A stretch of DNA of 64,000 nt from Rhodopseudomonas palustris (GCF_034479375.1 NZ_CP140155.1:3324501-3388500); one strand, 5' to 3'. Shown: positions 17,919 to 26,369, numbered from the stretch's first letter. Notes: a model not told the origin generated them from the letters alone. Translations and numbers: made by a program.

Positions 17919-18549
17919 GAGTGGAGGTGGCAAGCGCACTGCCTCTCCACGATCTCCGATTCAACTATCAAACAGCCAAGCGAAATTCTTCTCGCGGCTC
18001 CATCGAGCCCGAGGTGTGCACCCGTCGCTGTCACAGCGAGGGGTGGGGGCGCGCCGGTCGGCGCGGGTTGGTGGTGGTTCTCGCGATCACTTCTTGCGAA
18101 GGACCGCGCAACGCCGTTCCGGCGCGCCCACCGCGGCGGTTTTGGGCATCGGGACCGTTCTTCCGGGAACACAGCGGAGCGGGATCTCCCCGGCCTTGCT
18201 GCGCCCGTCCAGCCACGAAAGCGGCAGCCGCTCGTAGTAGCGGCGGACGGTGACCTCTGCCTCCCGGACGTGCGGGTGCGAGCCGCAACGCGCAGGACGC
18301 CGCGTCCACCCGGCTTCGCCAGCAAAGCTGGCTATCCCGGACTATCACTCCGGTCGGTTGCCCGGCCTTCGCGATCTGTCCCGCTTGTACGACGCCTCGC
18401 GAAGCGCCCCTCACGGACAGGACGACGCGGACTATAATCATAATAGGATTATTGTCAAGAGGCGATCGTGCGGGACACCAAGGCCTCGGTTGCGCAGTGC
18501 TGGGAGCGGCCCTACATTTGTTGGGTCGCAGTGCGCTGCGGAGGATCCG
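17919..18549. other. Structured non-coding region upstream of a small membrane protein
   Basis: About 500 bases (17960-18430) have no ORF with convincing codon use on either strand, yet contain ordered motifs: the hairpin GCCAGC-AAA-GCTGGC near 18328 and several GC-rich inverted segments. It ends in a sharp AT-rich box (18431-18456) containing ATAATC-N7-GATTAT (18434-18452). It could be a decayed gene, an RNA, or a long leader; I cannot decide from sequence alone. Confidence 0.4.
18431..18456 (+). promoter_or_regulatory. AT-rich operator-like box before the small membrane protein
   Basis: Inverted arms ATAATC (18434-18439) and GATTAT (18447-18452) in a 26-base island that is about 80 percent A+T, against about 66 percent G+C around it. 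TATAAT occurs at 18433-18438. It is 94 bases upstream of the ORF at 18550. Promoter or operator role is inferred. Confidence 0.35.
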
Positions 18550-18732
18550 ATGACCGACATCCTCTACTTACTTGCCGTTCCGGTTGTCGCAATGCTGATG
18601 ACCGCCGGCGTGATCTGGCACAGCAAACGTCAAGCCAACGCATCTCTGCGCGCGCGATTGCGCAGCCGCCCCGAGACGACCCTGTCGGTAGCGCCGGCCG
18701 ACGTGATCCGCGCCGAGCGTGATCGGGCGTGA
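18550..18732 (+). CDS. Small single-span membrane protein
   Basis: 60 residues. A hydrophobic helix (about 4-23, ILYLLAVPVVAMLMTAGVIW) is followed by a basic, Arg-rich cytoplasmic tail, so N-out/C-in topology is likely. GGAGG lies five bases upstream of ATG 18550, which is the best reason to accept so short an ORF. No domain recognised. The gene stands alone in the island between the DsbA-like gene and smc, after an AT-rich box. Function unknown. Confidence 0.6.
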   Translation: MTDILYLLAVPVVAMLMTAGVIWHSKRQANASLRARLRSRPETTLSVAPADVIRAERDRA

Positions 18733-18792
18733 TCGTGGTCAGCGCTTGAGGACATCGCTCCTGACGATCGCCCCGGAAAACCTCTCGCCTCC

Positions 18793-18935
18793 GTCATTCC
18801 GGGGCGCGCGCAGCGCGAACCCGGAATCCATAACCACCGCGCTGGCGAAGCGCGCGGCGCCGCCACGGTGCGTCACCGCGAGTCCAGGGGCTATAGATTC
18901 CGGGTTCGCTCACTCCGTGAGCGACCCGGAATGAC
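18793..18935. repeat. GTCATTCCGGG-type palindromic repeat
   Basis: GTCATTCCGGG (18793) pairs with CCCGGAATGAC (ending 18935), with inner arms GGATTCCGGG-like on both sides around GAACCCGGAATCC. Only copy of this family in the window. Nothing but this and the smc promoter region lies between the small membrane gene and smc. Confidence 0.8.
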
Positions 18936-19227
18936 GAACGAGAGATGATCGCGCCGCGCGCGCTGAATGGCGCAGCGTCCTTACGGAAGCCGCTCCGGAG
19001 CTCGCCGCCCCTCGAAATCCCCAGCTTTCTCGCGCCTTTCCCGCAAATCCCCCCGTGGAAAAGCCCGGTTCCGCGGTTGCTCACTCTGTTCCGGGCGGCC
19101 ATTGTCGCCGGCTGAATATGCCGCCGGTTGCGAGCGAATCGCGCCGCCGTGATGCCGCTATGGTATTGTGGCCCTTGAGAGATTCGCACGCGCCGCCCGA
19201 ATCGCGGCCAAACGAGCATCGGACCAG
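18936..19227. promoter_or_regulatory. smc upstream region with three GANTC sites
   Basis: 292 bases without an ORF I accept. GANTC sites occur at 19136-19140, 19181-19185 and 19199-19203, all within 92 bases of the smc start; a chance spacing in this composition would be about one per 300 bases. TATGGT and TATTGT near 19159-19168 are weak -10 candidates. CcrM-dependent timing is possible but unproven. Confidence 0.35.
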
Positions 19228-22200
19228 ATGAAACTCACGCGTCTCCGCCTTCACGGCTTCAAGTCGTTCGTCGAGCCCACCGACTTCATGATCGAGCCGG
19301 GGCTGACCGGCGTGGTCGGGCCGAACGGCTGCGGCAAGTCCAATCTGGTCGAGGCGCTGCGCTGGGCGATGGGCGAGACTTCGCACAAATCGCTGCGCGC
19401 GACCGACATGGACGCGGTGATCTTTGCGGGCTCCGGCAACCGGCCGTCGCGCAACCACGCCGAAGTGGTGATGTCGATCGACAACACCGACCGCACTGCG
19501 CCGGCGGCGCTGAACGATTCGGAGATTCTGGAAATCTCCCGCCGGATCGAGCGCGAGGCCGGCTCGCAATATCGCATCAACGGCCGCGAGGTCCGCGCCC
19601 GCGACGTGCAGCTGTTGTTCGCCGATGCCGCCACCGGCGCGCGCTCGCCGGCGCTGGTCCACCAGGGCAAGATCGGCGAGATCATTCAGGCGAAACCCGA
19701 GCAGCGCCGCCGCGTGCTGGAAGACGCCGCCGGCGTCGCCGGCCTGCATGCCCGCCGCCACGAGGCCGAATTGAGGCTGAAGGCGGCCGAAACCAACCTC
19801 ACCCGCGTCGAGGACGTGATCGGGCAATTGTCGTCGCAGGTCGACGGGCTGAAGAAGCAGGCGCGGCAGGCGATCCGGTTCCGCGAAGTCGCCGCCAAGG
19901 TCCGCAAGACCGAGGCGATGCTGTATCATCTGCGCTGGCGCGACGCGAACACCGAGGTCGCCGCCGCGGCGCAGGTGCACGATCTCGGCGTCCGCGAACT
20001 CGCCGAGCGCACCCGCGAGCAGGCCGAGGCCGCCCGCATCCAGGCCGACCGCGCTTCCGAACTGCCCGGCCTGCGCGAGTCCGAGGCGCGCGCCGCCGCC
20101 GGCCTGCAGCGGCTGGTCAACGCCCGCGAACTGCTCGACCGCGAAGAGGCCCGCGCCAAGGAGCGCGTCGTCGAGCTGGAGCGCCGGCTGGCGCAGTTTT
20201 CCTCCGACGTCGCGCGCGAGCAGCAACAGGCGATCGACGCCGACGCGGCACTCGAACGGCTGCAGGCCGAGGACATCGAACTGCGCGAAGAGATTCTGGA
20301 GCGGGTCGAGAAGCGCGGCGGCGTCGACGAGCGCGTCGGCCTCGCCGAGGAAGCCCTCGGCGAAGCCGAGCGGCTGTTCGCCGAACTCACCACCCAGCTC
20401 GCCCAGCTCACCGCGCGGCGCAACCAGTTCGAGCAGGCGGTGCGCAGCCATCGCGACCGGCTCGGCCGGCTCGACACCGAGATCAGGAACGTCGACAGCG
20501 AGATCGAGCGGCTGACGGCGGAGACCAGCGGCGCCGGCAATGTCGACGAACTCGCCGAAGCCGTGGCGATGGCGCAGGAGACGCTGGCCGAACTCGAAGC
20601 CTCGGTGCAGCAGGCCGAAGCCGCGCATGTCGGCGCCCGGCAGAAGCTCGAGGGTTCGCGCGGCCCGGTGACCGAAGCCGACAAGCGGGTGCAGCGGCTC
20701 GAGACCGAAGCCAAGACGATCAGCAAGATCCTCAACGGCGAGACCAAGAATCTGTGGCCGCCGATCATCGACGGCATCACGGTCGCCAAGGGCTATGAAA
20801 AGGCGATCGGCGCCGTGCTGGGCGACGATCTCGATGCGCCGGTCGACCCGACCGCGCCGATGCGCTGGACCGATATCGGCGTGCAGGCCGACGATCCGGC
20901 GCTGCCGGACGGCGTCGAGGCGCTGAGTAGCCACGTCAACGCGCCGCCGGAGCTGGCGCGGCGTCTGGCGCAGATCGGCGTGGTGGCGAAGGAGCGCGGC
21001 GGCGAGCTGGTCGGGCTCCTCAAGACCGGCCAGCGGCTGGTGTCGCTCGACGGCGACGTCTGGCGCTGGGACGGCTTCGTCGCCTCGGCCCACGCGCCGA
21101 CCGGCGCGGCGCGGCGCCTCGCCGAACGCGCCCGCCTCGTGGATATCGAGAACGACCTCGAACAGGCGCGGATCGACGCCGCCGCCAAGCGCGACGCGCT
21201 GGAGATGGCCGAGGCCGAATTGCGCAACGCCGCGCAGGCCGAAACCGCCTCGCGCGAGTCGCTCCGCGGCGCCCGCCGCGAGGTCGATGCCGCGCGCGAA
21301 CGCCACGCCGCCGCCGAACGCGAGATCAACCGCCACGCCGCGCGGCGCTCGGCGCTGACCGAGGCGCATTCGCGCCTCGCCGCCGACCGGCTCGAAGCCG
21401 AGATGGCCTGCGAGACCGCCGAGAACGCGCTGGCGGATCTCGCGCCCAACGACGATGCCGAACAGCGGCTGTCTGCCGTGCGCGGCGACATCGAAAACCA
21501 CCGCCGCCTCGCCGCACAGGTCCGCGCCGAGGCGCAGGCGCTGGCGCGTGAAGCCGAGCTCGCCGACAAGCGGCTGCAGGCGATCGTCGCCGAGCGCAAC
21601 CAGTGGATCCACCGCAAGCAGAGCGCGGCGTCGCAGATCGCGACCGTCGAAGAGCGCGTCGCCGAGCTGACCGCCGAGCGCGCCGAACTCGACAACGCGC
21701 CGACCGTGTTCGCCGAGAAGCGCAGCGCGATCATCACCGAGATCGAATACGCCGAGAGCGACCGCCGCACCGCCGCCGACGCGCTCGCCACCGCCGAACG
21801 GGCGATGGCCGACACCGACCGCGCCGCGAAAGCGACGCTCGAACTTCTCTCCAGCGCCCGCGAAGCCTGCGCCCGCGCCGAGGAACGGATGGAAGCGGCG
21901 CGACGCCGGCTCGAAGACGTCGAGCGCGAGATCCGCGACATGCTCGAAGTCGAGCCGCAGGCCGCCGCCTCGCTCGCCGAGGTCCAGGAGGGCGTGGAGC
22001 TGCCGCCGCTCGCCGAGATCGAGGCCGATCTGGAAAAGCTGCGCCGCGACCGCGAGCGGCTCGGCGCCGTCAATCTGCGCGCCGAGGAAGAGCTCAACGA
22101 AGTCGAGACCCAGCACGGCTCGCTCGCCGCCGAGCGCGACGATTTGGTCGAGGCGATCAAGAAGCTGCGCACCGGCATCCAGAGCCTCAACAAGGAGGCG

Positions 22201-22692
22201 CGCGAGCGGCTCTTGGCATCGTTCGAAGTGGTCAACGGCCATTTCAAGCGGCTGTTCACCACGCTGTTCGGCGGCGGCGAGGCCGAGCTGAAGCTGATCG
22301 AGAGCGACGATCCGCTCGAGGCCGGCCTCGAGATCATCGCCAAGCCCCCCGGCAAGAAGCCGCAATCGCTGTCGCTGTTGTCCGGCGGCGAGCAGGCGCT
22401 GACCGCGATGGCGCTGATCTTCGCGGTGTTCCTCACCAACCCGTCGCCGATCTGCGTGCTGGACGAAGTCGACGCGCCGCTCGACGACCACAACGTCGAA
22501 CGGTTCTGCGACCTGTTGAACGAGATGACCTCGACCACCGAAACCCGCTTCATCATCATCACCCACAACCCGATCACCATGGCGCGGATGAACCGGCTGT
22601 TCGGCGTCACCATGGCGGAGCGCGGCGTGTCGCAACTCGTCTCCGTCGACCTCGAAGGCGCGGTGGAGATCCTGGATCAGCACGTGGCGTGA
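19228..22692 (+). CDS. smc: Chromosome segregation ATPase SMC
   Basis: 1154 residues. Condensin subunit that organises the chromosome. N-terminal Walker A GPNGCGKS (31-38) follows FKSFVEPTDF; two long coiled coils flank a hinge (about 510-620); the C-terminal head has signature LLSGGEQALTAMA (about 1049-1061) and Walker B CVLDEVDAPLDD (about 1074-1085). Length is normal (about 1150-1190). ATG 19228 was chosen because MKLTRLRLHGFKSF is the usual SMC start; an open frame runs 60 bases further upstream without an initiation site. scpA/scpB are not in the window. Confidence 0.97.
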   Translation: MKLTRLRLHGFKSFVEPTDFMIEPGLTGVVGPNGCGKSNLVEALRWAMGETSHKSLRATDMDAVIFAGSGNRPSRNHAEVVMSIDNTDRTAPAALNDSEILEISRRIEREAGSQYRINGREVRARDVQLLFADAATGARSPALVHQGKIGEIIQAKPEQRRRVLEDAAGVAGLHARRHEAELRLKAAETNLTRVEDVIGQLSSQVDGLKKQARQAIRFREVAAKVRKTEAMLYHLRWRDANTEVAAAAQVHDLGVRELAERTREQAEAARIQADRASELPGLRESEARAAAGLQRLVNARELLDREEARAKERVVELERRLAQFSSDVAREQQQAIDADAALERLQAEDIELREEILERVEKRGGVDERVGLAEEALGEAERLFAELTTQLAQLTARRNQFEQAVRSHRDRLGRLDTEIRNVDSEIERLTAETSGAGNVDELAEAVAMAQETLAELEASVQQAEAAHVGARQKLEGSRGPVTEADKRVQRLETEAKTISKILNGETKNLWPPIIDGITVAKGYEKAIGAVLGDDLDAPVDPTAPMRWTDIGVQADDPALPDGVEALSSHVNAPPELARRLAQIGVVAKERGGELVGLLKTGQRLVSLDGDVWRWDGFVASAHAPTGAARRLAERARLVDIENDLEQARIDAAAKRDALEMAEAELRNAAQAETASRESLRGARREVDAARERHAAAEREINRHAARRSALTEAHSRLAADRLEAEMACETAENALADLAPNDDAEQRLSAVRGDIENHRRLAAQVRAEAQALAREAELADKRLQAIVAERNQWIHRKQSAASQIATVEERVAELTAERAELDNAPTVFAEKRSAIITEIEYAESDRRTAADALATAERAMADTDRAAKATLELLSSAREACARAEERMEAARRRLEDVEREIRDMLEVEPQAAASLAEVQEGVELPPLAEIEADLEKLRRDRERLGAVNLRAEEELNEVETQHGSLAAERDDLVEAIKKLRTGIQSLNKEARERLLASFEVVNGHFKRLFTTLFGGGEAELKLIESDDPLEAGLEIIAKPPGKKPQSLSLLSGGEQALTAMALIFAVFLTNPSPICVLDEVDAPLDDHNVERFCDLLNEMTSTTETRFIIITHNPITMARMNRLFGVTMAERGVSQLVSVDLEGAVEILDQHVA

Positions 22693-22760
22693 GCTCCCCT
22701 CTCAGGGGCGAGGCGATCGTCGATGGAATATCTTGGGCTATCGCGCCGGCGCTTTCTTCA

Positions 22761-22905
22761 CCCTCCCCTCGAGGGGGAGGGTCGGCACGCAGCCCGCTGT
22801 GCGGGATGCGTGACGGGGTGGGGTGAGAAGCGGGCACGGCGGATGAACTCTTCGCCACCCCACCCCGCTCGCTACGCGAGCGACCCTCCCCCTCCAGGGG
22901 AGGGT
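22761..22905. repeat. CCCTCCCC/GGGGAGGG-type palindromic repeat
   Basis: Hairpins CCCTCCCCTCGAGGGGGAGG (22761) and ACCCTCCCCCTCCAGGGGAGGGT (ends 22905, arms ACCCTCCCC / GGGGAGGGT) flank an inner part with CACCCCACCCC and GGGGTGGGGTG. Its last bases, AGGGTAAGAC, sit directly before the Rsm22 start codon, so the repeat supplies that gene's ribosome binding site. Confidence 0.8.
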
Positions 22906-22910
22906 AAGAC

Positions 22911-23894
22911 ATGATCTCCCCCGCCCTCCCCGCCGAATTGAAGGCCGCGCTGGAGCAGGCGCTGCACGGGCTGCAGCGCGACGCGGCGGCGACGCGGGCG
23001 GCTGCTATCTCACAGACCTATCGCGACGGCGGGAATTCGTCGCCGATCAGGACCGCGACCGACGCGCTGGCCTATGCGGGGGCGCGGATGCCCGCGACCT
23101 ATGCGGCGGTGGCGGCGAGCCTGAATGCGCTGCGCGAGATCCGCCCGGACTTCGCGCCCGCGACGCTGCTCGATGTCGGCGCCGGACCCGGCACCGCGAG
23201 CTGGGCCGCCGCGCAGGCATTCGAGTCGTTGAGCGGCTTCACGCTGCTCGATGCGAACGGCGCGCTGCGTACATTGGCGCTGACGCTGGCGCAGGACAGC
23301 CGGCTCGCGAAAGCCAACTACCAACTCGGCGACGCGCGCAAACTGCTCGGCGACGCGCCGGAGGCCGCATTGGTGATCGCGAGCTACGTCATCAACGAAC
23401 TCGACGACAGCGCGCGCGACGGCTTCGCCGACGCCCTGTGGCGCAAGACCGGCGATACGCTGCTGATCATCGAGCCCGGCACGCCGGCCGGCTACGCCCG
23501 CATCCTCGCGGTCCGCGCCCGGCTGATCGCACAGGGCGCGCGCGTGATCGCGCCGTGCCCGCACGACAATGCCTGCCCGTTGCAGCCGCCGGACTGGTGC
23601 CATTTCGTGCAGCGGCTGCCGCGGTCCAGATTGCATCAACACCTCAAGGGCGCCGAACTTCCCTACGAGGACGAAAAATTCATCTACGTCGCGCTGAGCC
23701 GCAGCCCGCCGCCGTCGCGGCCCTCGCGCGTGCTGACGCAGCCGGAGCTGACCAAGGCGGCGATCACGGCGAAACTGTGCACGCCGCAGGGGCTCGCGCA
23801 CGTCGTCGCGCCGCGCCGCGACAAGCCGGCCTATGCGCGGTTCCGAAGGCTGAGTTGGGGCGACGCGATCAGCACCGACACGGCACGGGAATAA
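22911..23894 (+). CDS. Rsm22-type small ribosomal subunit methyltransferase
   Basis: 327 residues. Class I methyltransferase with motif I LLDVGAGPGTASW (about 86-98) and the Rsm22-family ending: IEPGTPAGY followed by a cysteine-rich CPHDNACPLQPPDWCHF (about 217-233), possibly a metal or iron-sulfur site. Members are linked to ribosome assembly in mitochondria and alphaproteobacteria. ATG 22911; the AGGG before it derives from the upstream repeat. Separated from smc only by that repeat. Confidence 0.85.
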   Translation: MISPALPAELKAALEQALHGLQRDAAATRAAAISQTYRDGGNSSPIRTATDALAYAGARMPATYAAVAASLNALREIRPDFAPATLLDVGAGPGTASWAAAQAFESLSGFTLLDANGALRTLALTLAQDSRLAKANYQLGDARKLLGDAPEAALVIASYVINELDDSARDGFADALWRKTGDTLLIIEPGTPAGYARILAVRARLIAQGARVIAPCPHDNACPLQPPDWCHFVQRLPRSRLHQHLKGAELPYEDEKFIYVALSRSPPPSRPSRVLTQPELTKAAITAKLCTPQGLAHVVAPRRDKPAYARFRRLSWGDAISTDTARE

Positions 23895-23958
23895 TCGGCG
23901 CGCGGCGCTGTTGGTGAGGACGACGCGCCCCGCGTCGCCCCGATCACCAGGAGTCACC

Positions 23959-24339
23959 ATGTCCCGCACGCTCACGCTTTTCACCGCCGCCGTTTTCGCG
24001 CTCGCCGCGTCCGCGGCCTCCGCCATGACGCTCAAGACCGCCGACACCCCGGCCGGCAAGACCTTCGTCGACGCCAAGGGCATGACGCTCTACACGTTCG
24101 ACAAGGATGCCGGCGGCAAGTCGATGTGCAACGGCCCCTGCGCCACCAACTGGCCGCCGCTCGCAGCCGAAGCCAGCGCCAAGCCGACCGCCGACATGAC
24201 CATCGTGACGCGCGACGACGGCTCCAAGATGTGGGCCTACAAGGGCAAGCCGCTGTATACGTTCGCCAAGGACATGAAGCCCGGCGACACCACCGGCGAC
24301 GGCTTCCTCAACGGCGCCTGGCACATCGCCAAGCCGTAA
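23959..24339 (+). CDS. Secreted repeat protein of the COG4315/PF03640 family
   Basis: 126 residues. Signal peptide (residues 1-22, ending ASA-MT). Two copies of the secreted-repeat motif: GMTLYTFDKDAGGKSMCNGPC (quoted as LYTFDKD, CNGPCATNWPP) around 40-65 and PLYTFAKDMKPGDTTG around 98-113. Cys57 and Cys61 could form a disulfide. Found as lipoprotein or periplasmic protein of unknown function in many proteobacteria. ATG 23959 has GGAG six bases upstream. Monocistronic in appearance. Confidence 0.88.
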   Translation: MSRTLTLFTAAVFALAASAASAMTLKTADTPAGKTFVDAKGMTLYTFDKDAGGKSMCNGPCATNWPPLAAEASAKPTADMTIVTRDDGSKMWAYKGKPLYTFAKDMKPGDTTGDGFLNGAWHIAKP

Positions 24340-24360
24340 GTCATCGTCCACTCACGCCCC

Positions 24361-24390
24361 GTCATGGCCGGGCTCGACCCGGGCATGACG
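24361..24390. repeat. Short GTCATGGCCGGG repeat
   Basis: GTCATGGCCGGG-CTCGAC-CCGGGCATGAC: a single 30-base hairpin, a compact form of the GTCATGCCCGGC family without the inner ATCCACGTC part. It follows the secreted-repeat gene and could end its transcript. Confidence 0.75.
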
Positions 24391-24503
24391 TGGGGGAAGC
24401 CCTTGCTTTGATCGACGGCGCAATAACCGAGGTCCCTCAGGATGGTCGATTCAGGCCGCCGATGCGGCTGATAGCAGGCTTTGCAATTCGGTCGGCCTGC
24501 CGA

Positions 24504-24528
24504 GGAACGTCGCGCGGACGGACGCGTT
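24504..24528 (+). promoter_or_regulatory. EcfG-type general stress promoter
   Basis: GGAAC (24504-24508), 16 bases, CGTT (24525-24528): exact match to the alphaproteobacterial EcfG (extracytoplasmic-function stress sigma) consensus GGAAC-N16/17-CGTT. The start codon at 24553 and AGGAGG at 24541 fit a transcript start near 24535. Confidence 0.65.
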
Positions 24529-24552
24529 GCCGCCTCATCGAGGAGGCGCCGC

Positions 24553-24822
24553 ATGCCCGAACCGTCGCCACGGATCCGCAGATTATCCGCCCAGACCGTC
24601 ACCCGGGCGATCGCGCTCGCCGGCCACGGTATGATGGGCGTCGCGCTCGGCCTCGGCTTCGCGCTGCTGGCCACGTGGTCCGCCTACGGCGTCCGGCCGG
24701 TGCTGATGGCCCTCGATCCCTCAGGCTTCCGGCTCGCCGACTTCACCATCACCTGCGCGCTCGCCTTCGGAATCGTCACGACGCTGACCGGAGCGGCGCT
24801 GATCTCGAGCGAAGACGATTAG
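24553..24822 (+). CDS. Small two-helix membrane protein under an EcfG-type promoter
   Basis: 89 residues with two predicted transmembrane helices (about 28-50 and 62-82) joined by a short loop containing ALDPSGFRLAD. The N-terminus is basic. AGGAGG lies six bases before ATG 24553. An exact EcfG promoter just upstream marks it as a probable general-stress gene; small membrane proteins are frequent in that regulon. No known family recognised. Confidence 0.75.
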   Translation: MPEPSPRIRRLSAQTVTRAIALAGHGMMGVALGLGFALLATWSAYGVRPVLMALDPSGFRLADFTITCALAFGIVTTLTGAALISSEDD

Positions 24823-24841
24823 CTCGAAACGTGGCAGGTGC

Positions 24842-24975
24842 CGTCATCCCGAGAGCCTGCCCCGGACTTGATCCGGGGTGCGCGCTGTAGCGCGCCTCGA
24901 AGGATGCGGACGCGCGCGCTGGCGGCTCATCCTTCGAGGCACGGCGTGCCGCGCACGCCGTGCCTCAGGATGACG
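24842..24975. repeat. CATCCTTCGAGG-type palindromic repeat
   Basis: CGTCATCCCGAGAGCCTGCCCCGG with CTCGAAGGATG inside, then CATCCTTCGAGGCACGGCGTGCC and CTCAGGATGACG. Arms CTCGAAGGATG (about 24897-24907) and CATCCTTCGAG are exact complements. It lies between the small membrane gene and the P450 gene, which converge. Confidence 0.8.
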
Positions 24976-25012
24976 CGGCGCTTGGGACGAACGCCGATTT
25001 CATCAGACCGAG

Positions 25013-26200
25013 CTACGCCGCGGCCTGCTTCGCCCGGCTTTCGACCGCCATCTCCAGCCGCAGCGGGCTGCGGAAGGTGGAGGACGGCATCCAGTCGAGC
25101 CGGGGCTGCACCCGCGTGTAGTCCGGCACCACCTTGTGAAATTCGTCGAACGCGATCCTGATCGCCATCCGGGCGATCGCCGAGCCGAGGCAGCCGTGGA
25201 CGCCGCCGCCGAAGCCGAGATGGCCCTTCGGCTTGCGCTTGAGATCGTACACATCGGCGTCCGGAAACTGCCGCTCGTCGCGATTGGCCGAGCCGTAGGC
25301 GAGACAGACGAAGTCGCCGGCCTTCATGGTGACGCCGTGCAGCGTCAGGTCGCTCTGCAGGCAGCGCTTGAACCGCTGCGCCGATGTGTTGTAGCGCAGC
25401 GATTCCTCGACCGCGTCCGGCAGCAGCGCCGGATCGGCGGCGACCGCGCGGCGGGCGTCGGCGAAATCGGCGAGATTGAGCGCCAACATGCTCATGAAGC
25501 CGCCGAGCGACTCGATGCCGGCCATGATCAGCGTCGTGGTGGTCAGCAACACCTCGCGCTCGTCGAGCCTGTCGCCGTCGATCTCGGCCATCGAGAAATG
25601 CGAGATCAGGTCGTTCTGCGGTTCGGCGCGGCGCTGCGCGATCACCTTCGCGGCGTAGTCCTGCATCCACGCATAGGCGGCGAGATGCTCCGGCCCCTTG
25701 GCGCGGCTGACGGGATCGCTCTGCACCATCAGCACCGCCTTGTCGCGCACCGTCTGCTCGTCACCGAGCGGCAGGCCGAGGGCAGCGAACAGCACCCGGA
25801 CGGTGAATTTCGACGAGAAGTCGGCGATGAAGTCGAACCGCTCGCGGCCGCGCAGCGCTTCGGCGGCGTCGCGCGCGATGTCGCGCATCGGCTCGGCCAG
25901 CGCCTCCAGATTGCGCTTCATGAAGGCGTGCTGGACGAGACCACGCAGCCGGTCATGGCGCGGCGGATCGGTGGTGCCGAGCGTGGCGCCGGCGCGGCCC
26001 GGCAGCTCGGTCATCAGATTGCCCTTGGCCGAGGAGAACACCTGCCAATTGGTGCCGGCGCCGGCGACGTCGAGATAGCGCGACAGCACCCACATCTGCG
26101 CCGGCTCGCTCCAATACACCGGATGCGCGTCGCGCAGGGTCTTGTACAACGGAAACGGGTCGGCATCGACCGCGGGGGAGTAGGGATCGAAGCTGAACAT
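25013..26200 (-). CDS. Cytochrome P450
   Basis: 395 residues, soluble bacterial class. Heme-binding loop FGGGVHGCLGSA with the thiolate Cys near residue 336, the ExxR pair in EESLR, and the K-helix/meander LAYGSANRDERQFPDAD. In the I-helix, AGIESLGG replaces the usual AG-x-[D/E]-T, so Ser stands where the proton-relay Thr should be. Upstream in the same direction are ligA- and ligB-like genes (LigB stop 169 bases away), so an aromatic or methoxy-aromatic substrate is plausible. No ferredoxin is adjacent. Confidence 0.9.
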   Translation of the reverse strand: MFSFDPYSPAVDADPFPLYKTLRDAHPVYWSEPAQMWVLSRYLDVAGAGTNWQVFSSAKGNLMTELPGRAGATLGTTDPPRHDRLRGLVQHAFMKRNLEALAEPMRDIARDAAEALRGRERFDFIADFSSKFTVRVLFAALGLPLGDEQTVRDKAVLMVQSDPVSRAKGPEHLAAYAWMQDYAAKVIAQRRAEPQNDLISHFSMAEIDGDRLDEREVLLTTTTLIMAGIESLGGFMSMLALNLADFADARRAVAADPALLPDAVEESLRYNTSAQRFKRCLQSDLTLHGVTMKAGDFVCLAYGSANRDERQFPDADVYDLKRKPKGHLGFGGGVHGCLGSAIARMAIRIAFDEFHKVVPDYTRVQPRLDWMPSSTFRSPLRLEMAVESRAKQAAA

Positions 26201-26243
26201 TGCGGTGTTTCCTCGGGTGTTGTAGCGGCCGCTCCTCCCACCG

Positions 26244-26334
26244 CGTCATGGCCGGGCTTGACCCGGCCATCCACGGCAACAGGCACCGCGCTGCTTGGCT
26301 TCGTGGATGCCCGGGTCAAGCCCGGGCATGACGG
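26244..26334. repeat. GTCATGGCCGGG/GCCCGGGCATGACGG-type palindromic repeat
   Basis: CGTCATGGCCGGGCTTGACCCGGCCATCCACG at the start and CGTGGATGCCCGGGTCAAGCCCGGGCATGACGG at the end; inner arms CCACG and CGTGG. A 91-base hairpin between the LigB-like and P450 genes, which may reduce read-through or set their relative expression. Confidence 0.85.
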
Positions 26335-26369
26335 TTGTTGTGGGGCGAGTTCAGCGGATCAACGAAGCG

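Noticed and set aside
18468..18722. 84-codon frame starting GTGCGGGAC upstream of the small membrane protein
   Set aside because: It overlaps the better-supported 60-residue gene in another frame, lacks a binding site and shows no domain.
17611..18935. CRISPR-like series of repeats between the DsbA-like gene and smc
   Set aside because: Repeats are palindromes of different families, not equally spaced direct repeats with spacers; no cas genes.
19081..22683. 1200-codon open frame antisense to smc, and similar long antisense frames over cysNC, the acyl-CoA ligase and the last chemoreceptor
   Set aside because: These arise from strong G+C bias at third positions of the real genes; their proteins are low-complexity and lack domains.
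24411..24430. Partial FixK-like TTGAT at 24416
   Set aside because: The second half-site does not match and no oxygen-regulated gene follows.
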